Shown here: positions 1-5,517 of the stretch, piece after piece
Position numbering within the stretch: the first letter of the stretch is position 1
Layout: every line of letters begins with the position of its first letter
DNA from: Oscillospiraceae bacterium
GTDB taxonomy: Bacteria; Bacillota; Clostridia; Oscillospirales; Acutalibacteraceae
DNA length: 5,820 nt
Assembly: GCA_902766855.1 (NCBI GenBank)
Contig: CACXFE010000058.1
Location: 1-5,820 of the forward strand
Direction of reading: 5' to 3'
Position numbers and translations under genes: made by a program
Notes under the pieces: model-generated
Databases searched by the model: none
What the model saw: the letters and a program-made list of their open reading frames with translations, nothing else
What the model was told of the DNA's origin: nothing

Positions 1-31
1 CGACAGCCCTTGTTTTTCTTTATCTGTTTTT
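1..31. terminator. Possible half of an intrinsic terminator at the left edge
   Basis: This non-coding edge follows the U32 stop codon. On the plus strand it reads CGACAGCCC, then a T-rich run of about 20 bases (TTGTTTTTCTTT...). A GC-rich arm next to a T-run is what the closing arm of a plus-strand or bidirectional terminator would look like. The partner arm, which would have to lie left of position 1, is not visible, so this is only suggestive. Confidence 0.25.
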
Positions 32-1249
32 TTACGCTGTGCGCATTCTGAGAAGCGCCCCGGGAGTAACCGGCCGCTCAAACGGGATCCTGACCGTCAT
101 CATCGGGCGCGGAGCGTCTTTGATCGGCTTTCCGCCTTCTTCAAATAATTGTGTGACCGGCACCGCAAACGGCGGCTTTTTCGGTTCCAAACAATCCAGT
201 TCCTGCCCTACCCCGAATTTGTTTTTCAGTGTGGCCGTTATACAGCCGTTTTCATACCCCGTTACAACAGCCGCTACCGCATAATCCCGCACATAACCGC
301 CGTTTTGATAAGTCTGCGCATTTTCCGGGCGCCCGAAATAAAAGCCGGTGGAATATGGCCGATGGCTGATTTTATTCAGTTCTTCCGCCACCCATTCGGG
401 CATCGGTTCGCCTCTTTGCAAGCTGTCCAACGCGCCGCGATAAGCATTAGCGGTAACCGCCGTGTAATAATGGGATTTCGCTCTGCCCTCGATTTTGATG
501 CTGTCGATCCCGCATGCCGCCATTTGATCGAGATACGGCGCCATACAAAGATCGTTGGCATTAAGAATGTAAGTGCCTTTTTCGGTTTCGGTCATATCAA
601 AATACTGCCCGGGGCGTTTTTCCTCCATCAGTGTATAACTCCATCGGCAAGGCTGCGCACAGTCCCCGCGGTTGGAATCCCGCCCGGTCATATAACTCGA
701 CAGCAGGCACCGCGCCGAAAAAGAAACGCACATCGCGCCGTGCGCAAACGCTTCGATTTCGAGATCCGCCGGTGTTTTTTCGCGGATCTCCGCAATTTCA
801 CGGAGTGAAAGTTCCCGTGCAGCCACGATCCGTTTCGCACCGAGATCATAAAACGCGCGGGCGGTTTCATAATTACAAATGCCCGATTGTACCGAAATAT
901 GCAAATCACAGTGAGGCGCGTACCGTTTCACCAACCCGATCGTACCGAGATCGGCCGCGATCACCGCGTCTGCTCCCACCTGATCCACAAGGCGCAAAAA
1001 CGCCGGCAACCGTGGAATTTCCTCATTATGCGGAATGGTATTGCAGGCAACATGCACCTTCACACCCCGCGCATGTGCATAGGCGATCCCCTCACGCAGG
1101 TCTTCTTCCCCGAAATTATCCGCGGCGGTACGCATCCCGAATTCTTCCCCGGCAAGATACACCGCATCCGCCCCGAAATCCACTGCGGCTTTCAGGCGCG
1201 TTAAATCCCCGGCGGGGCAAAGCAGTTCCGGGATCTTATCTGTCGCCAA
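32..1249 (-). CDS. Peptidase U32 family protein, probable tRNA uridine-34 5-hydroxylation protein (TrhP-like)
   Basis: Despite the name, characterised U32 proteins of this type (E. coli TrhP/YegQ, B. subtilis YrrN/YrrO) act in 5-hydroxylation of uridine 34 in tRNA rather than in proteolysis. The 405-residue protein starts with ELLCPAGDLTRLKAAVDFGADAVY (8-31), the usual first strand and helix of the barrel. It carries the family signature E-x-F-x-H-G-A-M-C at 166-174. C174, C181, C197 and C201 fit the conserved cysteines proposed to hold an iron-sulfur cluster, within SARC (178-181) and NRGDCAQPCRWSY (193-205). SIKIEGRAKS (250-259) is the next block. A C-terminal beta domain (about 320-402, ending GALLRM) matches the U32 C-terminal domain and supports the longer YrrO/TrhP-like type. 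The start is TTG at 1249, because the first in-frame ATG (M39) would remove the conserved N-terminus. A purine-rich site precedes the TTG inside mltG, and the 14-nt overlap suggests coupling. Family is secure; tRNA substrate is inferred. Confidence 0.94.
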   Translation of the reverse strand: MATDKIPELLCPAGDLTRLKAAVDFGADAVYLAGEEFGMRTAADNFGEEDLREGIAYAHARGVKVHVACNTIPHNEEIPRLPAFLRLVDQVGADAVIAADLGTIGLVKRYAPHCDLHISVQSGICNYETARAFYDLGAKRIVAARELSLREIAEIREKTPADLEIEAFAHGAMCVSFSARCLLSSYMTGRDSNRGDCAQPCRWSYTLMEEKRPGQYFDMTETEKGTYILNANDLCMAPYLDQMAACGIDSIKIEGRAKSHYYTAVTANAYRGALDSLQRGEPMPEWVAEELNKISHRPYSTGFYFGRPENAQTYQNGGYVRDYAVAAVVTGYENGCITATLKNKFGVGQELDCLEPKKPPFAVPVTQLFEEGGKPIKDAPRPMMTVRIPFERPVTPGALLRMRTA

Positions 1250-2396
1250 ACCAATTCTTCTCCCTTTTCAGCCGTGCAATGGTAGCGTTATGCTCGGCCA
1301 ATGTTTTATTGAAATGGAACTTCATTTGTGCGTCGCTCACAAAGAAATAATAATCGAAATTCTCGGTCGGATACACCGAGGCTTTGATGGCGTTAAAACT
1401 CGGTGAGCAAAGAGGACCGGGCGGTAAACCGTTGGATTGATAAGTGTCATACTTCCCTGATCCGTAAGGATATTTGATCGTGGGGGATGATTCCAGTTTC
1501 ATAAATTCATCACTTTTCAAGCGGTTAAAAAAGACCGCCGCCACATTGGGCATTTCTTCCGGGCTGCCGCCCGCTTCCAACTCCACGATCGAAGCCATCG
1601 TCAGCATTTCGTGCAAAGAATAGCCGCTTTCTTTGATCTTTTGGCGAATTTCCGCCGTAAGTTTTTCATCCAGCGATTTCAACATTCTGTCTACCGCCAA
1701 ATGTGCACATTCTTTGGAATCATAACTGTAAAAATCGTAGGTTTCGGGGAATAAATAGCCCTCTAAACGGTAATACACCTTTTCTTCGGGAATATCCTTG
1801 ATAAAATCATACCCGAAATGACCGTGCTGAACCTCGCTGATAAAATCCGCCGAGGTACACACGCCCGCCGTTTCCAGAGCCTCCGCGATCTCATCCACCG
1901 TGGCCATTTCCTTAATGGTCACTTTCACGCTTTCTGCCCGGGCGCCTTCTTCGATCAACATTTCCGCCAGCGCCTCATACCCCGCTTCGGTATTGAAATG
2001 ATACACACCGTACTGGAAGCGGCTGTCATAATGTTTCAGTTTCGCATACAAGCGGAACAGAATCGGCACTTTCACGGCGCCGCTTTCCTTCAACTGATAG
2101 GCAATGGTTTGCGCGGGGGTTCCGTTTTTGATTTCCATCGTCACTTCCTGCCCGCGACCGAAGCCGATGCCCATATAATCCGCCCCGGCATAGATCACAC
2201 CAAATGCCAGGCCAACCGAAACGACAAGGATCACCAAGATCCAAATCAATGTTTTCACCATGCCGCCCGATCGGCGTTCCTTTTTCTTCTTTTTCACAGG
2301 TTTTTCAGATTCCTCGTTTTCTATGGAAAAACCCTTGCCAATCACAAAATCGTCCTCATCGGCCGGTTTGGCTAAAAAATCCTTTTCGTCATCCAT
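1236..2396 (-). CDS. mltG: MltG, endolytic peptidoglycan transglycosylase
   Basis: MltG (YceG-like) is a membrane-anchored lytic transglycosylase that cuts nascent glycan strands and is thought to end their polymerisation. The 386-residue protein has a cytoplasmic N-terminus that is acidic at first (1-31) and then strongly basic (KKKKKERR, 35-42). One transmembrane helix (about 47-70) and an extracellular part follow. The small LysM-like subdomain spans about 84-155, with GVYHF at 130-134. The catalytic domain (about 158-375) shows LEGYLFPETYDF (211-222), then ASIVELEAG (268-276) with the catalytic Glu at E272, then FFNRL (289-293), a PTIKY segment (305-309), NGLPPGPLCSP (322-332) and the final HFNKTLAEHN (361-370). 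The usual SDPT before the Tyr reads SSPT here. ATG at 2396 has GGAG eight bases upstream. The last 14 nt overlap the U32 gene, a neighbour pairing also known from other Firmicutes. Identity is secure. Confidence 0.97.
   Translation of the reverse strand: MDDEKDFLAKPADEDDFVIGKGFSIENEESEKPVKKKKKERRSGGMVKTLIWILVILVVSVGLAFGVIYAGADYMGIGFGRGQEVTMEIKNGTPAQTIAYQLKESGAVKVPILFRLYAKLKHYDSRFQYGVYHFNTEAGYEALAEMLIEEGARAESVKVTIKEMATVDEIAEALETAGVCTSADFISEVQHGHFGYDFIKDIPEEKVYYRLEGYLFPETYDFYSYDSKECAHLAVDRMLKSLDEKLTAEIRQKIKESGYSLHEMLTMASIVELEAGGSPEEMPNVAAVFFNRLKSDEFMKLESSPTIKYPYGSGKYDTYQSNGLPPGPLCSPSFNAIKASVYPTENFDYYFFVSDAQMKFHFNKTLAEHNATIARLKREKNWFGDR
1260..1265 (-). promoter_or_regulatory. Ribosome binding site supporting the TTG start of the U32 gene
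   Basis: AGGGAG lies about 10 nt upstream of TTG at 1249, inside the last codons of mltG. It is the only Shine-Dalgarno-like stretch near the position where the conserved N-terminus of the U32 protein begins, so it supports the rare start codon. The spacing is slightly long. Confidence 0.6.
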
Positions 2397-2404
2397 ATCC
2401 TTTT

Positions 2405-2408
2405 CTCC
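2405..2408 (-). promoter_or_regulatory. Ribosome binding site of mltG
   Basis: GGAG stands 8 nt before ATG at 2396, in the 18-nt gap after the DJ-1 family gene. It supports the chosen start, which keeps the cytoplasmic tail, over the internal Met at residue 46 just before the membrane helix. Confidence 0.6.
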
Positions 2409-2414
2409 GATCGT

Positions 2415-2954
2415 TTATTTGATCTTCATGTTCTTTTTCAAAGTTTCCGCTTCCAAGGGAGTGCGCAGCGCCGCCAGCAATGCCAATCCGAAATCGAATG
2501 CGGCCCCTGCGCCGTAAGCCGTGATGATCTGCCCGTCTGTGACAACGGGCGAGTCTTCAAACCGTGCGCCGATCAAGTCTTTCTCAAATCCGGGATAGCA
2601 GGTTGCCCGCCGGTCCTTTAAAAAGCCTTTATGCCCGAGAATCGAAGGCGCCGCGCAAATCGCCCCGATCAGCACGCCGTTTCGGTATGCGGCGTCCAGC
2701 GCGGCCTGTACCGCCCCGCTGTTTTCCAAATTGACCGTGCCCGGCATCCCACCGGGTAAAACCACGGCTTGCACACCCGCTTGCGGAATTTCCTCTTCCG
2801 CAAGATCGCAAACCACCGGGATTCCGTGCGAACCTTTTACGGTTTTCCCGTCGATGCCTACGGTTTGTACCGTTACACCGCCGCGCCGCAAAATATCCAC
2901 GGGCGCCAGAGCCTCACATTCTTCAAAGCCCTCTGCCAAAAACACCAGTACCAT
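2415..2954 (-). CDS. DJ-1/PfpI family protein (ThiJ/YajL-like)
   Basis: This 179-residue protein aligns along its full length with the DJ-1 subfamily. It has the N-terminal AEGFEECEAL (7-16) with the conserved Glu at E14 (equivalent to human DJ-1 E18), followed by APVDILRRGG (17-26). The VVLPGGMPG strand and loop sit at 64-72, and the nucleophile elbow IGAICAAP at 96-103 carries the reactive cysteine C100. The late block is TAYGAGAAFDFGLALL (145-160). Where human DJ-1 has a His near the active site, this sequence has TCYPGFE (118-124), with Tyr at 120. Members have been linked to oxidative stress protection, chaperone activity and contested deglycase/glyoxalase activity, so the exact reaction cannot be named from sequence. 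ATG at 2954 is placed 6 nt after the tmk stop and has an AGGAG site lying in the last codons of tmk. The next gene, mltG, begins 18 nt downstream. Family assignment is secure. Confidence 0.93.
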   Translation of the reverse strand: MVLVFLAEGFEECEALAPVDILRRGGVTVQTVGIDGKTVKGSHGIPVVCDLAEEEIPQAGVQAVVLPGGMPGTVNLENSGAVQAALDAAYRNGVLIGAICAAPSILGHKGFLKDRRATCYPGFEKDLIGARFEDSPVVTDGQIITAYGAGAAFDFGLALLAALRTPLEAETLKKNMKIK

Positions 2955-2960
2955 TTTGCT

Positions 2961-3629
2961 TCACTCCTGATATACTGCTTCGACCGCCTGTAACACCCGG
3001 TCGGATATTTCTTCAATGGAAAGCGGCTTACCGCCCTGCGCGCAGGGGATCACTTTCCACCCCCAGCGTTCCGCGGTGAAAAGCGCCGCTTTGCGGCAGT
3101 GCTCCAAATAAGCCACATCCCGCTCATGAATATCCTTTTCGCCGCCCGCCTGTTCATACCGCTTTTTCAGCAACTCCTGGGAAACGGCGGTGGGCATATC
3201 CAGGAAAATCACCAAATCCGGTTTTGGAATGCCGATTTTACGATATTCAAAATCATATAACCAATCCAGATAAGCCGGCCATGCTTGCTGCGGCAGTTTG
3301 GAAGCCTGATGCACCGCGTTGGAAGTGGTGTACCGCCCCGCGATCACCGTGCCGCCGTTTTGGTAATGCTCGCCCCAGTTCATTTTATAGGAAGCATACC
3401 GATCCACCGTATAAAAAGCCGAAGCGGCATAGGCGTTTACATCTTCCGGGCGAGAGCCGAAACGCCCCGCCAAATACATTTTCACCAGGGCGCTTGAATC
3501 GCTTCCGTAATCCGGAAAGGATACGGACAGGCAGTGCCGCCCCGCTTCGTTCAGCCGCTTTTCCAGCCGCTCCAACTGGGTGGATTTTCCGCTGCCGTCC
3601 AGCCCTTCTATCACGATCAGTTTACCCAT
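2961..3629 (-). CDS. tmk: Thymidylate kinase (dTMP kinase)
   Basis: Tmk phosphorylates dTMP to dTDP with ATP, the step directly after ThyX. The 222-residue protein opens with a P-loop, EGLDGSGKST at 8-17, whose internal Asp (D11) is typical of dTMP kinases. It continues with SFPDYGS (37-43), the dTMP-binding TVDRYASYK block (74-82), and the region NGGTVIAGRYTTSNAVHQ (91-108). PDLVIFLDMP (137-146) is the Walker-B-like strand, and a Lys/Arg/Glu-rich LID region lies near 155-175. The oddity is G98 in the second motif, where the usual reading is DRY; R99 and Y100 are kept. The codon is GGG, so two base changes separate it from an Asp codon, which argues against a single sequencing error. ATG at 3629 lies inside the thyX end (shared bases ATGGGTAA), with AAGGAA about 11 nt upstream, so translation is likely coupled. 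Length fits the family (about 200-225). Identity is secure; the effect of G98 is unknown. Confidence 0.95.
   Translation of the reverse strand: MGKLIVIEGLDGSGKSTQLERLEKRLNEAGRHCLSVSFPDYGSDSSALVKMYLAGRFGSRPEDVNAYAASAFYTVDRYASYKMNWGEHYQNGGTVIAGRYTTSNAVHQASKLPQQAWPAYLDWLYDFEYRKIGIPKPDLVIFLDMPTAVSQELLKKRYEQAGGEKDIHERDVAYLEHCRKAALFTAERWGWKVIPCAQGGKPLSIEEISDRVLQAVEAVYQE
2964..2968 (-). promoter_or_regulatory. Ribosome binding site of the DJ-1 family gene, within the tmk 3' end
   Basis: AGGAG lies 9 nt before ATG at 2954 and is formed by the last two sense codons of tmk (CAG GAG, then TGA). The terminating ribosome on tmk therefore covers the initiation site, which favours coupled translation. Confidence 0.65.
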
Positions 3630-4395
3630 GCTTTTTCAATTCCTTATAAAACTCGCGCACTTCCTGCGGTTTCCCGCAAGACATCTTCCCTTCCGAACAA
3701 CCGCCGCGCACACAGGACGGGCCTGCGTTTTTGAAAAGATCAGGCGCCACTTCGGATACCAGTGCCAGCATTTGGTTGGCAACATCCTGTATTTCCCACT
3801 GTGCCCGCTTGCAGCAGCGGATCTTGAAGAAATTCATCAGGGAGCGGGCGTTCATCGTCATCACCATTTGTGTTTCACAGGCATTGGGCAGAACAAAACG
3901 CGCGTCTTCGATCGCTTTTTTCTCCGCCATGCGATTGGCGGTTTTTTCATCTTTTCCTTCCGCCAGAAACGCCGCCTGATGCTTGGCTTTTAAAATCTCG
4001 GTCAAGCGGTCGTACCGCTTTTGATCCTCCGCCATGATCTCCTCATAAATTTGTTTTGCTTCTTCATCCGCGGCGATTTCGGGCGGGGTGACATATTCAA
4101 AACTGCCCTCTCGCACATAACGCTGGCTTTTAACCGAAAAAGAAGCCATTCTATGCCGCGTGATCTGCGCGAGCAACGAGCGGGAAACCCCTTCGATCCC
4201 GAAGGTGAAGGAAGCATGTTCAATCGGGCTTTCATGCCCGATTTCAGACAGCATTTCCACAAAAGAAGCCGCCTTTTCATCGGTCAAATTGTTGGTCAAC
4301 CCCGTAATATCGGAACTGCTGTAACAAAGTTTTGCCGCCGCCGCGACGGTGCGCTCGGGATTCGGCGTATGCGCCAATAAAATTACATGTGCCAT
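3622..4395 (-). CDS. thyX: ThyX, flavin-dependent thymidylate synthase
   Basis: ThyX makes dTMP from dUMP using methylene-tetrahydrofolate as carbon donor and reduced FAD as hydride source, releasing tetrahydrofolate, so dihydrofolate reductase is not needed for recycling as it is with ThyA. This 257-residue protein carries the ThyX signature RHRMASFSVKSQRY at 80-93 (pattern RHR-x2-S-x4-S-x-R). It also has the N-terminal GHESPIEH block (53-60) and the C-terminal substrate-binding region NARSLMNFFKIR (182-193) followed by AQWEIQDVA (198-206). The insertion between about 105 and 165 is Lys/Glu-rich and longer than in short ThyX forms. The tail has three spaced cysteines (C228, C233, C240) in a Gly/Ser/Lys-rich stretch, plus C194-C195 earlier; I recall similar tails in clostridial homologues. 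ATG at 4395 follows greA by 18 nt with a strong GGGAG site. The end overlaps tmk by 8 nt, linking two consecutive steps of dTTP synthesis. Identity is secure. Confidence 0.97.
   Translation of the reverse strand: MAHVILLAHTPNPERTVAAAAKLCYSSSDITGLTNNLTDEKAASFVEMLSEIGHESPIEHASFTFGIEGVSRSLLAQITRHRMASFSVKSQRYVREGSFEYVTPPEIAADEEAKQIYEEIMAEDQKRYDRLTEILKAKHQAAFLAEGKDEKTANRMAEKKAIEDARFVLPNACETQMVMTMNARSLMNFFKIRCCKRAQWEIQDVANQMLALVSEVAPDLFKNAGPSCVRGGCSEGKMSCGKPQEVREFYKELKKHG
4222..4243 (-). repeat. Perfect 8-bp inverted repeat inside thyX
   Basis: AATCGGGC and GCCCGATT flank a 6-nt spacer; in the mRNA sense the loop is ATGAAA. The repeat covers the codons of the conserved IGHESPIE segment (thyX residues 52-59), so it may be a by-product of protein sequence and codon choice. 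It is not followed by a T-run on the coding strand and so is not an intrinsic terminator. Confidence 0.6.
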
Positions 4396-4402
4396 CTCTG
4401 AT

Positions 4403-4407
4403 CTCCC
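4403..4407 (-). promoter_or_regulatory. Ribosome binding site of thyX
   Basis: GGGAG stands 7 nt before ATG at 4395, in the 18-nt gap between greA and thyX. It is one of the best-placed sites in the window and suggests independent, efficient initiation on thyX. Confidence 0.65.
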
Positions 4408-4413
4408 TTTTCC

Positions 4414-4917
4414 TTAAAATTTTCTGATTTCCAGTGTTTGATCGTCCTGCCCTTTTTCAATCTTGCGGATCACAATGACATAACTGTATTCATCACTGAC
4501 CTTCACCGTTACCCGATCGCCGATTTTTCGCCCCATCAAGGCTTTTCCCATGGGGGATTCCCGGCTGATCAGCCGCTCTAACGAATTTTGGCGAAGAGAA
4601 GTAACGATGCGCACTTGCTCGACCGCGTCATCTTCTTCCACATAATACTCCACCGTGTCAAACAGCCCCACTTCGTCTTCTTTGCTTTCGGGGGAGATCA
4701 CCACCGCGGTTTTGATCATGTTGCGCAAATAACGGATCCGGCTTTCATTGCGGCCGCGTTCCCGCTTGGCGGCATGATATTCGGCATTTTCGCTTAAATC
4801 CCCGAAACTGCGGGTGAATTTCACTTCTTCCAAAATTTGCGGGCGCACCACCGAAATACGGTATTCCAATTCGTCCCGCATTTTTTGAATATCCACTTTG
4901 GTCAATTCATCATACAT
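4414..4917 (-). CDS. greA: GreA-family transcription elongation (transcript cleavage) factor
   Basis: GreA-type factors enter the RNA polymerase secondary channel and stimulate cleavage of backtracked RNA, rescuing stalled elongation complexes. This 167-residue protein has the expected two-part layout. The N-terminal coiled-coil hairpin spans about 7-75, with the intact acidic tip GDLSENAEY (39-47), where D40 and E43 correspond to the tip acidic residues that act in cleavage. The C-terminal FKBP-like domain spans about 85-155 and carries the family signature SPMGKALMGRKIGDRV (121-136). It differs from the E. coli type in several ways: it begins MYDELTKVDIQKMRDELEYR, is about ten residues longer at the C-terminus, and has SDEYSYVIVIRKIEK where canonical GreA has a Pro/Gly-containing turn. 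It resembles a clostridial GreA/GreB-family subgroup as I recall it, so a second, canonical greA may exist elsewhere. ATG at 4917 has a good ribosome binding site overlapping the stop codon of the upstream gene (9-nt gap). Function as a Gre factor is very likely; orthology to E. coli greA is less certain. Confidence 0.92.
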   Translation of the reverse strand: MYDELTKVDIQKMRDELEYRISVVRPQILEEVKFTRSFGDLSENAEYHAAKRERGRNESRIRYLRNMIKTAVVISPESKEDEVGLFDTVEYYVEEDDAVEQVRIVTSLRQNSLERLISRESPMGKALMGRKIGDRVTVKVSDEYSYVIVIRKIEKGQDDQTLEIRKF

Positions 4918-4922
4918 ATAAA

Positions 4923-4928
4923 TTCCTC
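4923..4928 (-). promoter_or_regulatory. Ribosome binding site of greA, overlapping the upstream stop codon
   Basis: GAGGAA starts within the TGA stop (4929-4927) of the YcxB-like gene and ends 5 nt before ATG at 4917. It fixes the greA start and ties its initiation to termination on the membrane protein gene. Confidence 0.65.
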
Positions 4929-5517
4929 ATAAATAGTGAAGAAGTACGCGCAGCAGCGTGAACACGATCAACACCGCGATCAGCAAAAGCAGTGATTTTT
5001 TCCGCGCTTGCTTTCCTTTTTCGATCAGCGGCTTAAAATCGGTATAAAAACACGAATCGGCAGAGAGTTCCGCCTTGCGGAACACCACCATTTGATTTTG
5101 CCAAAGCATAACAAAATGCGCCGGTAAATCATACACTGCCGTAATTTCGGCAAAGGGCATTTTCAGGCTTTTCACCGTTTCCCCGCCGCGATCCACAAAA
5201 AGGCGAACCGCCCCTTCTCCGATCACATACCGATAGGTGCTTTCCGCCGCACGAAGCGCGCCGGCTGTCATCGCCTTTTTCTGCCGTTTCACCGTTATCC
5301 AACACAATAAAAGCCAAATCAGTAAACAACCCGTGCAAAAGCCGGAGAGCCATGCGGATTCCCGCAACAGGAGCCCGATCGCCAGCATCAAAACAAAATA
5401 CAGGCAGGCTATCCCCAGCCGAAGATACCCGGGGCGCAAAATGCGCCGGTAAACCGAAGAAAATTCTTCCACCCCGTACCGATAGGTCAATTCTTCTTTT
5501 TTTGCCTGTTCTTCCAT
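4927..5517 (-). CDS. YcxB-like three-helix membrane protein
   Basis: This 196-residue protein has two hydrophobic segments near the N-terminus (about 31-51 and 55-77), a soluble middle part (about 80-170), and a third hydrophobic segment at the very end (about 175-195) preceded by basic residues KGKQARKK. The middle part has the pattern of the YcxB-like domain: a Tyr-rich beta segment (TYRYVIGEGAVRLF, residues 94-107), a central 'MPFAEITAVYDLPAHFVMLW' region (120-139), then a hydrophobic strand with basic and acidic residues (MVVFRKAEL, 143-151) and a polar 'DFKPLIEK' near 160-167. YcxB-like proteins have no established function. The extra C-terminal helix is not a feature I associate with the family. 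ATG at 5517 directly follows the TAA of the SPFH gene (TAAATG) and has no convincing Shine-Dalgarno sequence, so translation probably depends on coupling to the upstream gene. The alternative description is simply a hypothetical membrane protein. Coding status is sure; the YcxB-like label is moderately sure. Confidence 0.8.
   Translation of the reverse strand: MEEQAKKEELTYRYGVEEFSSVYRRILRPGYLRLGIACLYFVLMLAIGLLLRESAWLSGFCTGCLLIWLLLCWITVKRQKKAMTAGALRAAESTYRYVIGEGAVRLFVDRGGETVKSLKMPFAEITAVYDLPAHFVMLWQNQMVVFRKAELSADSCFYTDFKPLIEKGKQARKKSLLLLIAVLIVFTLLRVLLHYL

Noticed and set aside
149..808. Plus-strand open frame of 219 codons opposite the U32 gene
   Set aside because: Its protein is rich in Arg, His and Phe with no recognisable motif, and it lies entirely opposite a well-conserved gene; it is an antisense shadow.
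631..1350. Plus-strand open frame of 239 codons across the U32 and mltG ends
   Set aside because: The composition (many Arg, Pro, Ser, His) is typical of an antisense reading, it spans two real genes, and no domain is recognisable.
1818..2375. Plus-strand open frame of 185 codons opposite mltG
   Set aside because: It mirrors the MltG coding frame and is rich in Phe, His and Arg; no ribosome binding site or family resemblance is visible.
3034..3047. Perfect 14-bp palindrome CCCTGCGCGCAGGG inside tmk
   Set aside because: It falls on the codons for I-P-C-A-Q-G-G in the middle of the gene, with no second copy or promoter nearby, so an operator role is not supported.
3085..3097. Short hairpin GCCGC-TTT-GCGGC inside tmk
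   Set aside because: A 5-bp stem in a GC-rich coding region is expected by chance and is not followed by a T-run.
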